Of a DNA stretch of 64,000 nucleotides, positions 26,201 to 33,815 are shown piece by piece. A model generated the notes under the pieces. It was not told the DNA's origin and ran no database searches. It saw only the letters and a list, made by a program, of their open reading frames with translations. This DNA is from Candidatus Fluviicola riflensis (GTDB taxonomy: Bacteria; Bacteroidota; Bacteroidia; Flavobacteriales_D; Crocinitomicaceae). Numbering within the stretch: position 1 is the stretch's first letter; each line of letters opens with the position of its first letter. The DNA lies in assembly GCA_002243285.1 (NCBI GenBank), contig CP022585.1:3646641-3710640 (forward strand), read 5' to 3'. The translations under genes were made by a program, and so were the position numbers.

Positions 26201-29200
26201 CTCGTAAACCCTTTGTTACACAAAATGCCGGACTCCTTTATAGAAATAATCTTACTGCGTCGCTCAAAGAAACGGCGAAATATGATCATGATCCTGCAAT
26301 GTTGAATACGAAAGCCGCCAATTATGCGGTAGCAATTGCAAGTGATAAAACGGTTGAAACGGTTACACATATTGTCAATAATATTGTTGCATCCTGTGAA
26401 TTGGGGTTGAATAATACAGAATTGCAATTGATCATGAAAAGCGGTTCAACGGGTGCTTTCCGCTTTAAACGAATCGCGTTGAAAGATCAGGACGAAAAGG
26501 AAACGATCACTTATATCAATGCCTTCGGTCAACAAGTAGCAACAATTGGTTGGAGTAACCTCAATGAAAAAATAGTGACGCTGTTTGTTTATGACAATTA
26601 CGGAAATCTCACTAAAACAATCAATCCATCGCGTCAACATACCGATTACAACTACAACATCTTAGGGCAATTGGTTACTGAAACAACAGTTGACAGTGGT
26701 ACAAAACGCTACATGTACAATAAAATGGGGCAAGTAAGTGCTATTCAAGACCAAATAGATCGTGATTTTAAGAACGGAAGCAACATTTCCACCCCACGTT
26801 ACCGCAAGTTTACTTTTGATGATTACGGTAAACCGACAGGGCAGTATTTGATAACAACTACATATCATCAAGATGCGTTTTGTTATGCCAATAGTTCTGT
26901 TGGTCAGGTAGGCAATTATTATGTTGATCCGCAAGGGCAATCACACTATTTCAGATACAGCTTCAGTAATAGAAGTTCACAAGACTGGCTCAATTCGTAT
27001 TCAACATTGAATGCTTCGTTAGTCATCGATTCAATGGGCGGTTTACCAACCGGAACAAGCATAACCGAAAAAACAACAGTTTACGGTACAAACAATGCTT
27101 TCCCACTTACAATGGGTAAAATTGTAGAAACCAAGTCGTATAACCTGAGTGGTGTTGCTGTTCAGAAAATCACTTATACTTATGACGTACTAGAGCATAT
27201 CACTTCACAAATAATCCGTCAGCATCCTACCAATGAAGCAATGAACGATCCAAAAACCGTCATTGCCAAAATTGATTACCCAAGTTACAATTACCGAGGT
27301 GCGTTACTTGAAGAGCAAATCGATCTAGGCAATGATAACAGTGTTGAAATGGATTACTTTTATGAGTATGATGATTTGAATAGATTGAACAAAGTATATG
27401 CTGCTCAGAATAATGTTGCCACTAGTTCGGCAGCTACCTTGATGGCGAGCTATACATATTCAGATTCTTTGGGTGTTGTTACGGTTACAAAATTGACGGT
27501 AAATGATGGTTCAAATGGAAATCTAAAAGTAGAGGACATTAACTACAATTTTGATATGCGTAATCGACTGACAAGTATCAGCTCACACTTGCTTGACTAT
27601 ACAATGTATTATGATGAAAATTTCCCAACCACTGCAATACCAAATGTCAGTAACATTTTGACAGTTGCACATAATGATTGTTACAACGGAAATGTAAATG
27701 CCACAAAGGCATTGTACAAATTTGATGCAAGTACCACAATTAACGCAGTACCAATGTTTAATTATGCCACTGATTACGGGTATAAATACGATGGATTAAA
27801 CAGGCTTACAAATGCAGATGCAACTGTAGCTGATTATGTGAAAGCTCATACTGATAATGCCTCAAATACAACCCCTGCTGATTCGTACCGTATCGGTGAT
27901 GAAACCATATCTTATGATAAGATCGGGAACATTAAAACCCTACTGCGTGTAAAACCTGGAGTACTATCAAATATCGGCTTGACATACGATGATTTTGCAT
28001 CCTACCAATACGGAAGTGGCAACAGACTCACCTTTGTTGATGGTATCAACGGCAGTTTAGATAGAACGTACACTTACGATGCAAACGGGAACATGCTAAC
28101 TGACAATTTTAGAACGATTTCGGCAACAACATACGGACGCTCTTCTTATGCCTTCAATATGACCAAAGGAACGGATGCTATTTCGTATCTTTACGACGGA
28201 ACCGACAGTCGTTTCTATAAAAAAGTAGTAGCTCCTGCTCAAACAACGGAAGAAATGTACATCAAAGATGCACTTGGACGGGATTTGGCAATTGTGAAAT
28301 TCATCACAACCGGAGATTCGATAGCCATTGCCAAAGAATACTTTGTCTTCGGAAATGAAAGAATCGCACGAATTATTTCCGATGGATTAGGCTCAACTCC
28401 TGAACGGATTTACCCGAAAGAAGCAACTTTCTTTTTGTATGATCATTTGGGTAATGCGCGTGTTAGTTTTGAGAATGTCGGAGTTAATTATATGTCAAAA
28501 GTTGTCAATGCAATGGACTATTATCCTTACGGAAAAGTGCTGCGTGAGTATGACAACGGTGACGGTGACCGCTATTTAACAACCAACCATGAGCGTGATC
28601 ACGAAACAGGATTAGATTATCGTGGAGCTAGATATTACGATTGTGATGTAGCTAGATTCCTTTCGATTGATCCATGGGCAAATAAATACCCAAGTTGGAG
28701 TACCTATAATTATGTGATGGGGAATCCACTAACTTTGATTGATCCAACGGGTAAAGGGCCTGAAAATCCTGATGGGGATAAAGACAAAAAACCTAAAGAA
28801 GCTGTAAAATCCGTGACAAAATCAATTACAATTAAATTAATGGAAGATGATTATGTCACAGGTGATGAAAAATACGCCACGATAGTTATTGATCTTATCT
28901 CAACCATCTTTGACGATGGTTCAGTTACACATACCTCAAATGTATATTCAGACTCTGAAACAGGTGTTGGTGCATACGCAAAAGTAGAATCCGATGAAAA
29001 CGGAACCTTTACGGGTGTTATAACATTTAGCGGAGGTGATCAGACAATTCAAAACAGTATGGGGGTTTCCGGTCAAGGTATGTCTATGTCATCATCTGAC
29101 GGAGTGGTTCTCAGTGGGGGCAGAGTAGAATTTGGACTTCATTATCAATGGAAAAATAGTTCACAAACACATGTTCAGGTAGATTTTCCAACAAGTAAAG

Positions 29201-29349
29201 AGTTTAATTCAGACATTTCCACTTTGAATGATGAAGGATCATTTCCGATGGATGGTGGTAATAATACCTTTACATGGACTTCAAGTACTTTGGAAGAAAA
29301 TGAACTTTACATAAAATTCATAACAAAAGTTACATCTAAAAAACTATAA
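20242..29349 (+). CDS. Giant secreted RHS/YD-repeat protein with variable C-terminus
   Basis: 3035 residues from ATG 20242, which starts a signal peptide (MKTFAFIAIAFLLPDQLFAQ). The N-terminal beta region (about 30-100: GGFSGDVNLFSGGYG) resembles SpvB/RHS shell starts. Residues about 1150-1410 are an Ala/Leu/Ser helical repeat insertion, followed by a Cys-rich stretch near 1640-1710; YD repeats (FDGLNRLTSI and similar) run from about 1870 to 2730. The RHS-associated core is at about 2732-2838 (DHLGNARV, DYYPYG, GLDYRGARYYD, YNYVMGNPL, IDPTG). The last 197 residues, beta-rich without a recognisable nuclease motif, are the expected variable toxin or adhesin tip. RHS shells encapsulate and release C-terminal effectors. 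Confidence 0.85.
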   Translation: MKTFAFIAIAFLLPDQLFAQVVGGRSNSESTPKVSEPAKISSGGFSGDVNLFSGGYGATIPLGSVSTPGGLSYNLSYNYNSSFTVGVTPPVATGIPYGEGWNLNIPTVSIETEAFNNFVANDYCTEEGLSPQLMDFRTVDAKKEGDLYWYSPYIDIPGIASGRAIFKYIDVDDNQTAVFVLNSFESPVELRYKLGSWKVITADGTQYVFSTVMQSATAPANRRTLFYNQDNLSDTSNVAGNVMSNGYQGSAENVANSISPKISYNLWYCTEISNRNIKEQNIVFVYDKFGAFNYFKEFKQTAYGTAAAANFQNTTFAADNDFTAYTDIMLKRVESHAVNSMVQLLKLNYETNKTIINGNPELIPFYNSNNDGGRLDSLYSYRVVYQDGVTGDITDTWNRYEHTKQNATTKPSAVNGGNPYVIGGNYVRSNTTTDVNGRVPFNHSFLETPRIATGNYDMIPGDIYEVRSTIRRTSPNSVELGASTIDIAVVTGNLNNPTGSPNITTTYSQLNNNTGIYYPTTDYNKTRGVPLFSTFNMALKWTFSYSEGTKQTSNFFVMPNVPSKFGGLNVQIGPGNSDINYASTPGTTPNMVASNVPNAQSAYVFKNGELEMKSAATVSNNFGIGLPWGMMIPIYKSMVTVFDPLFGSGANPNDAFKMWWNSNTSLYSYANRPTKMDSTVSLEEFQLIRYTKNPYMLVSVESYNVNGEINDPLNNGLKLVAKKKMEYTTTRTQMLENYDYATNDPLKFRSNSSPIRQIHILLKAVREIPVIPTSDTTQYLTTFLEYSPFVSADSVFNDTKPLNGYKGLLLSKFVDQLGGITKIEYYPVTDQRTYYTNRYVFSTNCNSIVTTKAFGTMKAVTAHPVVKFILKNDENDLVKNGTASSNNAHKRWMYDFHDTSKVFKTLDLYNADTRFHHGKTTSYDVGFRTVSVYGPTLVDNGTSYVNKTVYEHYGDVLTSVGGVSTNIESYLYHGKIKSIKQYDVTNKLFEEKIFNYGYNLAFKNGYTRPNLMKENIMLNQDDDNPGGQYEYRDYYLNQTLSVTIDTNTYTGANAYQYLNIPVFTGTGDSKETPKFLDFYFYPALATTNQEYFLNSYFVKKTEEISRTYDDFLSKQAILSATVLPSVVTTNPNPFGVGLVNSVNYLRSRDSAYISQINVGTPKNVVTSLLAGSPLADTVLFKLIESTRFTSAEKTQILTAQTGLSNTIWKQSITHYSKFVALDLVNLTNTQSYFADEILTHAISYMNSRWDQKFIEALFMHDEYLSFPVLQALMSTNRYISPGSITNVLAKQPQMPESILSSIISSSVVPKTSLSRIFKYQVMTESLYNQLNSNTSVSNTAIVEIIENGFSYPNEAVLTNIINRSPKFSADEMARICAVANRQLEPSVITLLTSKYAGQQFLSQLQFSGNPLTQYCNGATSAGWNYIENKTSFEYYEADYRGVSNGRAYKVLMGLEDIPNRTVNMTSIFGAGGTKTIANLSLKHEPSWQVFSVTKTSVHLPTAKNEEQYFYLFDLKNRYDRYWYNYDVNDIGADLTSFDPIVIQQTNDTVAYTVKWDDLYETAYQAEAPDMPKYDGMTKSRQYNMRSTPYQKTTITKSQRDETAMMRSEYYFYDARWNFEILPTVSKPDTQVVYCPESGSPTPNPTDCQACQYWKYGFESDLLNALPNNYCLWEDDVIGYYACPFGVNAVTCYPGAELVNCNPSLAEEQLPDPQRYLQLGDALSKTLQLRSTVVQLDTIMGTLNDEFATKRFDRSNKYVVDFYLDPNGTDPNGFNGVYRMFYPFDTLTTMTIVERNEYFQPAIVKNQNGISTRYYYKKAQQYWNYNSTCQNPEYSFLYNYSSVNATDIGKPIRVTAGFGRLDSLSSTFEYANDGQVKKTTNQSGHYYDYTFDGLNRLTSITENGTRLLSTNEYSQWNHDGSLSFNDRTDQNYVYSIVYNDGISKEYQKAFLDPLSRTAGVMKAYGVNANTKIYSGSVTYDNWGRAVETRKPFVTQNAGLLYRNNLTASLKETAKYDHDPAMLNTKAANYAVAIASDKTVETVTHIVNNIVASCELGLNNTELQLIMKSGSTGAFRFKRIALKDQDEKETITYINAFGQQVATIGWSNLNEKIVTLFVYDNYGNLTKTINPSRQHTDYNYNILGQLVTETTVDSGTKRYMYNKMGQVSAIQDQIDRDFKNGSNISTPRYRKFTFDDYGKPTGQYLITTTYHQDAFCYANSSVGQVGNYYVDPQGQSHYFRYSFSNRSSQDWLNSYSTLNASLVIDSMGGLPTGTSITEKTTVYGTNNAFPLTMGKIVETKSYNLSGVAVQKITYTYDVLEHITSQIIRQHPTNEAMNDPKTVIAKIDYPSYNYRGALLEEQIDLGNDNSVEMDYFYEYDDLNRLNKVYAAQNNVATSSAATLMASYTYSDSLGVVTVTKLTVNDGSNGNLKVEDINYNFDMRNRLTSISSHLLDYTMYYDENFPTTAIPNVSNILTVAHNDCYNGNVNATKALYKFDASTTINAVPMFNYATDYGYKYDGLNRLTNADATVADYVKAHTDNASNTTPADSYRIGDETISYDKIGNIKTLLRVKPGVLSNIGLTYDDFASYQYGSGNRLTFVDGINGSLDRTYTYDANGNMLTDNFRTISATTYGRSSYAFNMTKGTDAISYLYDGTDSRFYKKVVAPAQTTEEMYIKDALGRDLAIVKFITTGDSIAIAKEYFVFGNERIARIISDGLGSTPERIYPKEATFFLYDHLGNARVSFENVGVNYMSKVVNAMDYYPYGKVLREYDNGDGDRYLTTNHERDHETGLDYRGARYYDCDVARFLSIDPWANKYPSWSTYNYVMGNPLTLIDPTGKGPENPDGDKDKKPKEAVKSVTKSITIKLMEDDYVTGDEKYATIVIDLISTIFDDGSVTHTSNVYSDSETGVGAYAKVESDENGTFTGVITFSGGDQTIQNSMGVSGQGMSMSSSDGVVLSGGRVEFGLHYQWKNSSQTHVQVDFPTSKEFNSDISTLNDEGSFPMDGGNNTFTWTSSTLEENELYIKFITKVTSKKL

Positions 29350-29352
29350 AAA

Positions 29353-29922
29353 ATGAAACTACTTTTTTGCTCAACCCTTTTATTCATCTTAACATGTGGA
29401 TGTGATGATAAGCCAGTCAGCCATTTTGGATTCAAGAATTATTCAAACGAAAATAGTTATTCAGAATTCCTTCTTCTTGAAAGAGGGGATTCCGAATACG
29501 ATACCTTGTACAAAGTTTACATCAACTTTGATTTGGACTCTATTTCGCTTGATTGCGGAAAATATATTGATCACAGAATATCAAAAAATCCGCAAGATGA
29601 GTCAATAATAAAATGGGATATTAGTTATTATTTAGGATCAAAATCAAGTAATGTATTTTCAACTAAAAAGTTTAAAAAAAGAGACACTTTACAAGTTGGC
29701 AGTTGTATTCCTATCAAAAGAATAGGTAACAAGCAAGCGATAACCTATAATCCTTTCGCTCCAAAATCTTTAGAAGATGTTTTTTTCTCAGAGGACAAAC
29801 TTCATTACATTCACTATTGGTTAGTTAATGGCGGAAAAGTATCGGTTTCTGACAGACTGATTTTGATACAACTTTCAAATAGTAGCCACTCTCATTCAGC
29901 AAGTATTCAAACGGTAAATTAG
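29353..29922 (+). CDS. Putative lipoprotein, candidate partner/immunity of the RHS protein
   Basis: 189 residues starting 3 bases after the RHS stop. Signal peptide with a Cys-containing end (FILTCGCDD) typical of a lipoprotein, then a beta-rich polar domain. No family recognised. The tight coupling to the RHS C-terminus is the arrangement expected for a cognate immunity protein, but a secretion or assembly partner is equally possible. Confidence 0.55.
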   Translation: MKLLFCSTLLFILTCGCDDKPVSHFGFKNYSNENSYSEFLLLERGDSEYDTLYKVYINFDLDSISLDCGKYIDHRISKNPQDESIIKWDISYYLGSKSSNVFSTKKFKKRDTLQVGSCIPIKRIGNKQAITYNPFAPKSLEDVFFSEDKLHYIHYWLVNGGKVSVSDRLILIQLSNSSHSHSASIQTVN

Positions 29923-30054
29923 ATTCGTTGAACTCCTTTTTTTAAAGAAAATCATGCCTTAAAAGTTCTTTAAGCGTATTTAATTAATATGTTTTTAGGG
30001 AAGTCAACAAGAGCAATTGAAAAAAACAGTTAATCATTTTATCAATTCTAGTGA

Positions 30055-30342
30055 ATGAAAAAGAAATTTTTATTTATTGCAGGTATCATTTATTTACTTG
30101 CAACAATTGGGTGTTCCTGTTTTGTTATAATCTACTTTAGATTAGTCCCAATTGGGCATTACTTTTTTAAAAACACAGTACCTGGAACTAAGTATGGTAA
30201 TTTCACCAATCTAAACTTTAATACACTCGAATTGAGTGAGTATTCTAACGAAGGGGTCATTAACCTTTTAATTGCATTTTCAGTTGTGTTTTTCGTTTTA
30301 TCAAACATTTGCTTTTATAAGTATTTTAAACTGAGTTCATAG
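30055..30342 (+). CDS. Small two-helix membrane protein
   Basis: 95 residues: a helix at about 5-27, a polar loop of about 45 residues, and a second helix at about 68-90. It lies 130 bases downstream of the RHS-lipoprotein pair in the same direction, the zone where orphan immunity genes often accumulate. No homology recognised. Confidence 0.45.
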   Translation: MKKKFLFIAGIIYLLATIGCSCFVIIYFRLVPIGHYFFKNTVPGTKYGNFTNLNFNTLELSEYSNEGVINLLIAFSVVFFVLSNICFYKYFKLSS

Positions 30343-30464
30343 TCATAAATGACTCATTAAGATATGGTATCCCTTTTTAATCTTGGTTTTTGTTAGACGT
30401 TTAATGGTTTGATGATTTCTTTCGTTGTCCATTATTAAAACAAACTACGAAGGCTCTAACACTA

Positions 30465-30821
30465 TTGATAATGATGGAAGATATATTTACTACTATTCAA
30501 AAAGACTCACGTTTTCAGTCTGATTTACTCTTTCTAAGAATGATTAAAAACGATATTCTAAGCGCTAGTTTAAAACTGGAAATAGTTTCTACTGAAAATG
30601 ACTTAAATGATGAATTGTACGAATTTGATTTGAACACTATCATTTTCGAGCTGATGGGCTTTAGTCAAAAAGAAATTGATGACAAGATTTCACTAAGCTA
30701 TTACTTTCAAATCAAAAGAGTGTTGGAGGAAATGAGGCATAAAAAAATGTCCCAAGAATTGCTAAATGACAGAGCAATGAAATTGTATTATGAATTGAAA
30801 AAACTCAAATCAAATGGATGA
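30465..30821 (+). CDS. Small helical hypothetical protein
   Basis: 118 residues from the first ATG; a third Met (30474) is an equally good start. Entirely helical and charged, no signal peptide. No family recognised. Followed by a terminator, so it is the last gene of the RHS-region transcript or a separate unit. Confidence 0.5.
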   Translation: MIMMEDIFTTIQKDSRFQSDLLFLRMIKNDILSASLKLEIVSTENDLNDELYEFDLNTIIFELMGFSQKEIDDKISLSYYFQIKRVLEEMRHKKMSQELLNDRAMKLYYELKKLKSNG

Positions 30822-30863
30822 TTTTCATTGGTTTGTTCAGGATTCGGTATTTCCATGTACGAC

Positions 30864-30896
30864 GAGTAAGAAAGAGGTTATTACTCTGTTTTTTTT
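30864..30896 (+). terminator. Terminator
   Basis: GAGTAA / TTACTC stem with an 11-base loop and a T-run. A second hairpin without T-run (GAACAGCGC / GCGCTGTTC, 30917-30951) follows. Confidence 0.7.
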
Positions 30897-31063
30897 ATAG
30901 GTGGTGGTTAGGTAGCGAACAGCGCAGGGACGAATGTTTTTTGCGCTGTTCAATTTTATTGTTGATACCAACGGAACAGGTTTATTAGAAATTATTTTGT
31001 TTACGATTTTTCAGCAGTTCTGTTGCTCATTGAGCAAAAAATCCTATCTCTACTAATAATAAG

Positions 31064-31519
31064 TTAAAAGAAAGGCATTCTACCAACAACAACGACTGCT
31101 GCAATAATCAATACAACTATTATCAACGCAACTATACCAATAAAGCCCAATAAAAATCTACCAAAGGAAAAACCTCTTTGTTTCTGAACCACTACATTCA
31201 CTGAAGATCGACTTTGTGAATTGATATTTTGGTTATGGTTAGCTTGCTGTTGGTTCTGCTGGCTATTTTGGTTCTGTTGTTGATTAGAGCCGTTTGAAAA
31301 GCGTTGAGAAATTTGATTGAGTGTTTCGGGTGAAATAGTCCCGTTTTCGTCATCTTTAAGTTCTGAAACTTTAAAATAGATTGTTCCATTACTCAATTTG
31401 ATAACGTAATCAAATGAGTTATTAATTGCAAACATTTCATAACTGCCGATAGATCGGTTAAAAATTTGAACTTTTTGTAATAACGAAATGATTTCTTTTT
31501 CTGAATAGTTCGCTTGCAT
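31064..31519 (-). CDS. Q/N-rich protein with C-terminal membrane anchor
   Basis: 151 residues. A folded N-terminal domain (1-75), then an uninterrupted Gln/Asn-rich low-complexity stretch (about 76-103), then a very hydrophobic C-terminal helix (about 120-147). The Q/N tract has prion-like composition. No family recognised. Single leftward gene between the RHS region and the scar at 31.7 kb. Confidence 0.6.
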   Translation of the reverse strand: MQANYSEKEIISLLQKVQIFNRSIGSYEMFAINNSFDYVIKLSNGTIYFKVSELKDDENGTISPETLNQISQRFSNGSNQQQNQNSQQNQQQANHNQNINSQSRSSVNVVVQKQRGFSFGRFLLGFIGIVALIIVVLIIAAVVVVGRMPFF

Positions 31520-31884
31520 CGTGAGGTTATTTATAGTGAGTAAAGATTACAAAAATAAATTTTTATCCATGCACTTTAAATTCTTGCAATGAATTTAAAG
31601 TGCAATCAGTTGTTTCACTATTGAATAATTAATGGATTTAAAAATTAACATCCGTTGTATATTGAAAAATCAGTAAACACTGGTGTTTCATGCGTTTTTA
31701 GCGGTTCGAGTCCAGTACAGTTCGCTCCACACCCACAGAAGCAGAAAAAGCCATCCCTAGCGGGGTGGCTTTTCGCTTCGTGGTATGTGTGGTGATGGTC
31801 CGTAGCGATGGAAGTATGACATCTGGGATCACAACATATTCTGGTACAGAATGTCCATATTTGTAGAGTAACCAATACTCCATT
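31520..31884. other. Gene-free stretch with tRNA/tmRNA-3'-end-like sequence
   Basis: 365 bases with no supported gene. Around 31696-31735, GCGGTTCGAGTCCAGT followed by GTTCGCTCCAC resembles the T-loop and acceptor end of a tRNA or tmRNA, but the T-stem does not pair and no 5' part is present. A good terminator follows (separate entry). This is the signature of an attachment-site remnant left by an integrated element. Confidence 0.4.
31746..31773. terminator. Bidirectional terminator next to the tRNA-like scar
   Basis: AAAGCCATCCC / GGGGTGGCTTT stem with a short loop, A-run on one side and T-run on the other. It fits the terminator of a former stable-RNA gene. Confidence 0.7.
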
Positions 31885-32169
31885 ATGAACAACAGATTCG
31901 GAAAATCGTACAGGGAACGACACATCTATTACACAGGTAAGGTCACTAACTATGCAAGAAGATACTATATCTATGCCTACAATCTTTACGGCTGGTATTG
32001 GCTATACAAAATTATAGTTGATCCCAAGCTGCAGTGCGATTGGGAGAACTATTTAATATGGTTGTTTGCCATGCTTGCTCAGTTGTTCTTTGAAGTGGAT
32101 GTTAGAAATGCAAACAAGGATGTTGACGTAGAAAGTTATTATGATCACTATTTTCCACCTAAGAAATAA
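31885..32169 (+). CDS. Small Tyr-rich hypothetical protein
   Basis: 94 residues, unusually rich in Tyr and Trp, with a hydrophobic segment at about 55-71 (LIWLFAMLAQLFF). No family recognised. It precedes the frameshifted gene by 7 bases and is probably part of the same remnant island. Confidence 0.45.
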   Translation: MNNRFGKSYRERHIYYTGKVTNYARRYYIYAYNLYGWYWLYKIIVDPKLQCDWENYLIWLFAMLAQLFFEVDVRNANKDVDVESYYDHYFPPKK

Positions 32170-32176
32170 CATTGAA

Positions 32177-32592
32177 ATGGATAATATAATATTTTGGTTG
32201 GACGTTGGTAAGATAGCGATCGCCGTAGTTCTTGCTGGTGTAGGTTGGTTCGTTGGGCACAAATTAGCGAGCAAAAATACTCGTGAACAAAAAAGACGTG
32301 ACTTAACAACGGAGCATCTCATATCAGTTTATCGCATTCTAACGAATGAAATTGCCCATCGAGAAGAGATCGAAATGTATGAAAAATTGCGAACAGTCCT
32401 TTAGATATTCAACTATTTGGCTCTCCAAGTCAAGTCAAAATGGCTAGAGACTTTGCAAAGGCAGTTAGTCCTGGAAAGAGTTATGATTTAGAACCTTTAA
32501 TTCAGAGTTTGAGGAATGACCTAAGAGAAGAACTACAACTTACCCCAGTAGATGGCAATACTGTGTTTGTTGTTTATAAATCACTAAAATAG
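32177..32592 (+). pseudogene. Frameshifted small membrane protein gene
   Basis: From ATG 32177 a frame encodes an N-terminal transmembrane helix (IFWLDVGKIAIAVVLAGVGW) and a basic helix, then stops at 32402-32404. The next frame continues without a break in sense through DIQLFGSPSQVKMARDFAKA to TAG at 32590. The phrase DIQLFGSPxQV is typical of the C-terminal half of a small family of membrane-anchored bacterial proteins. One missing T in the CTTTA at 32399-32403 would explain the break. It is either a real decay event or a sequencing error. Confidence 0.65.
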
Positions 32593-32637
32593 ACCATAAG
32601 CTTCCATAGCTTCTGAATCCGCAGGATAGAAATTCCC

Positions 32638-32645
32638 TATCTTTG
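32638..32645 (+). promoter_or_regulatory. -7 promoter box of thiL
   Basis: TATCTTTG, an exact match to TAnnTTTG, 19 bases before the thiL ATG, giving a very short 5' leader. Confidence 0.65.
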
Positions 32646-32664
32646 CCCCAAAGAAAACAGCAAC

Positions 32665-33702
32665 ATGAGTGAAGATCGGCGCACGGAATTAGGTGATTTA
32701 GGTGAATTCGGATTAATTGATCGTTTAACGAAAGGATTTGATCCGAAAGTAGCGAGTACGGTATACGGCGTTGGTGACGATGCTGCGGTACTGGAACGAA
32801 ACGAGAACGAATACACCCTGATTTCGACCGATATGTTGGTGGAAGGCGTTCATTTCAACCTCATGTACATGCCTTTCAAACACTTGGGTTATAAGGCCGT
32901 TGCGGTGAATTTGTCGGATATTGTTGCGATGAACGGAAAACCCGAACAAATTACGGTTTCACTGGCGGTTTCGAATCGTTTTCCGCTGGAAGCACTGGAG
33001 GAATTGTATGAAGGAATTCGCATGGCTTGTGAATTTTACAATGTCGATCTGATTGGCGGAGATACGACTTCTTCTTATTCCGGATTGATCATTTCGGTGA
33101 CCGCTATCGGTGTGGTGGCAAAAGATAAAGTGGTTTACCGAACCGGAGCAAAACCCAATGATTTGTTGGTTGTTACCGGTGATTTGGGCGCGGCTTACAT
33201 GGGCTTGCAGGTATTGGAGCGCGAAAAAGAGGTGTATAAAACCAATCCTGCGATTCAACCAGATCTGGAAGGTTTTGATTACGTGATCGAACGGCAGTTA
33301 AAACCTGAAGCACGTAAAGATGTGATCGGATTTTTGGCCGACCTGGATGTTGTTCCGACTGCAATGATTGATGTTTCCGATGGTCTGGCTTCGGAAGTAT
33401 TGCATATCTGCAAAGGAAGCAATGTGGGCGCGATGGTGTACAATGCCAAATTGCCGATTGATAGCACAACGTCTCTTTCCGCGATTGATTTTAACCTTGA
33501 TCCGGTAACCTGCGTGCTAAATGGCGGCGAAGATTACGAATTGCTGTTTACCGTTCGACAGGAAGATTTTGATAAGATCAAGGGAAATCCGCACATGACA
33601 ATCATCGGTTATATGACCGAGGCCGATCAGGGAGTTTTTTTGGTGGATAGTAATGATTCGTTGATTCCGCTGAAAGCACAGGGCTGGAATCATTTTGAGT
33701 AA
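32665..33702 (+). CDS. thiL: Thiamine-monophosphate kinase
   Basis: 345 residues, the usual length. It phosphorylates thiamine monophosphate to the cofactor thiamine diphosphate in the cytoplasm. Visible signatures: GVGDDAAVL near residue 31 (ATP/Mg site), STDMLVEGVHF at about 54-64, AVNLSDIVAMNG at about 81-92, GGDTTSS at about 132-138, IDVSDGL near 236 and NGGEDYELLF near the C-terminal third, all in ThiL/AIR-synthase order. Stands alone with its own promoter and marks the return to core chromosome. Confidence 0.95.
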   Translation: MSEDRRTELGDLGEFGLIDRLTKGFDPKVASTVYGVGDDAAVLERNENEYTLISTDMLVEGVHFNLMYMPFKHLGYKAVAVNLSDIVAMNGKPEQITVSLAVSNRFPLEALEELYEGIRMACEFYNVDLIGGDTTSSYSGLIISVTAIGVVAKDKVVYRTGAKPNDLLVVTGDLGAAYMGLQVLEREKEVYKTNPAIQPDLEGFDYVIERQLKPEARKDVIGFLADLDVVPTAMIDVSDGLASEVLHICKGSNVGAMVYNAKLPIDSTTSLSAIDFNLDPVTCVLNGGEDYELLFTVRQEDFDKIKGNPHMTIIGYMTEADQGVFLVDSNDSLIPLKAQGWNHFE

Positions 33703-33758
33703 ACAATCTGGTTGTGACTTCTTAACGCTGATTCTTCGCTGAAGGAAACTTCACAAAT

Positions 33759-33797
33759 AAAAAACAGGGCCGCTACCTAAGTAACGCCCCCGCTTTT
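33759..33797 (-). terminator. Probable leftward terminator of the surface-protein gene
   Basis: GC-rich imperfect hairpin (GGGC 33767-33770 with GCCC 33786-33789, plus TAC/GTA) followed on the minus strand by TGTTTTTTATTTG. It lies between two convergent genes. Confidence 0.5.
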
Positions 33798-33815
33798 CAC
33801 TACTAAACCAACCAC

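Noticed and set aside
31645..31925. Two leftward frames of 75-92 codons across the tRNA-like scar
   Set aside because: They run through the terminator hairpin and the T-loop-like sequence and have no protein-like character.
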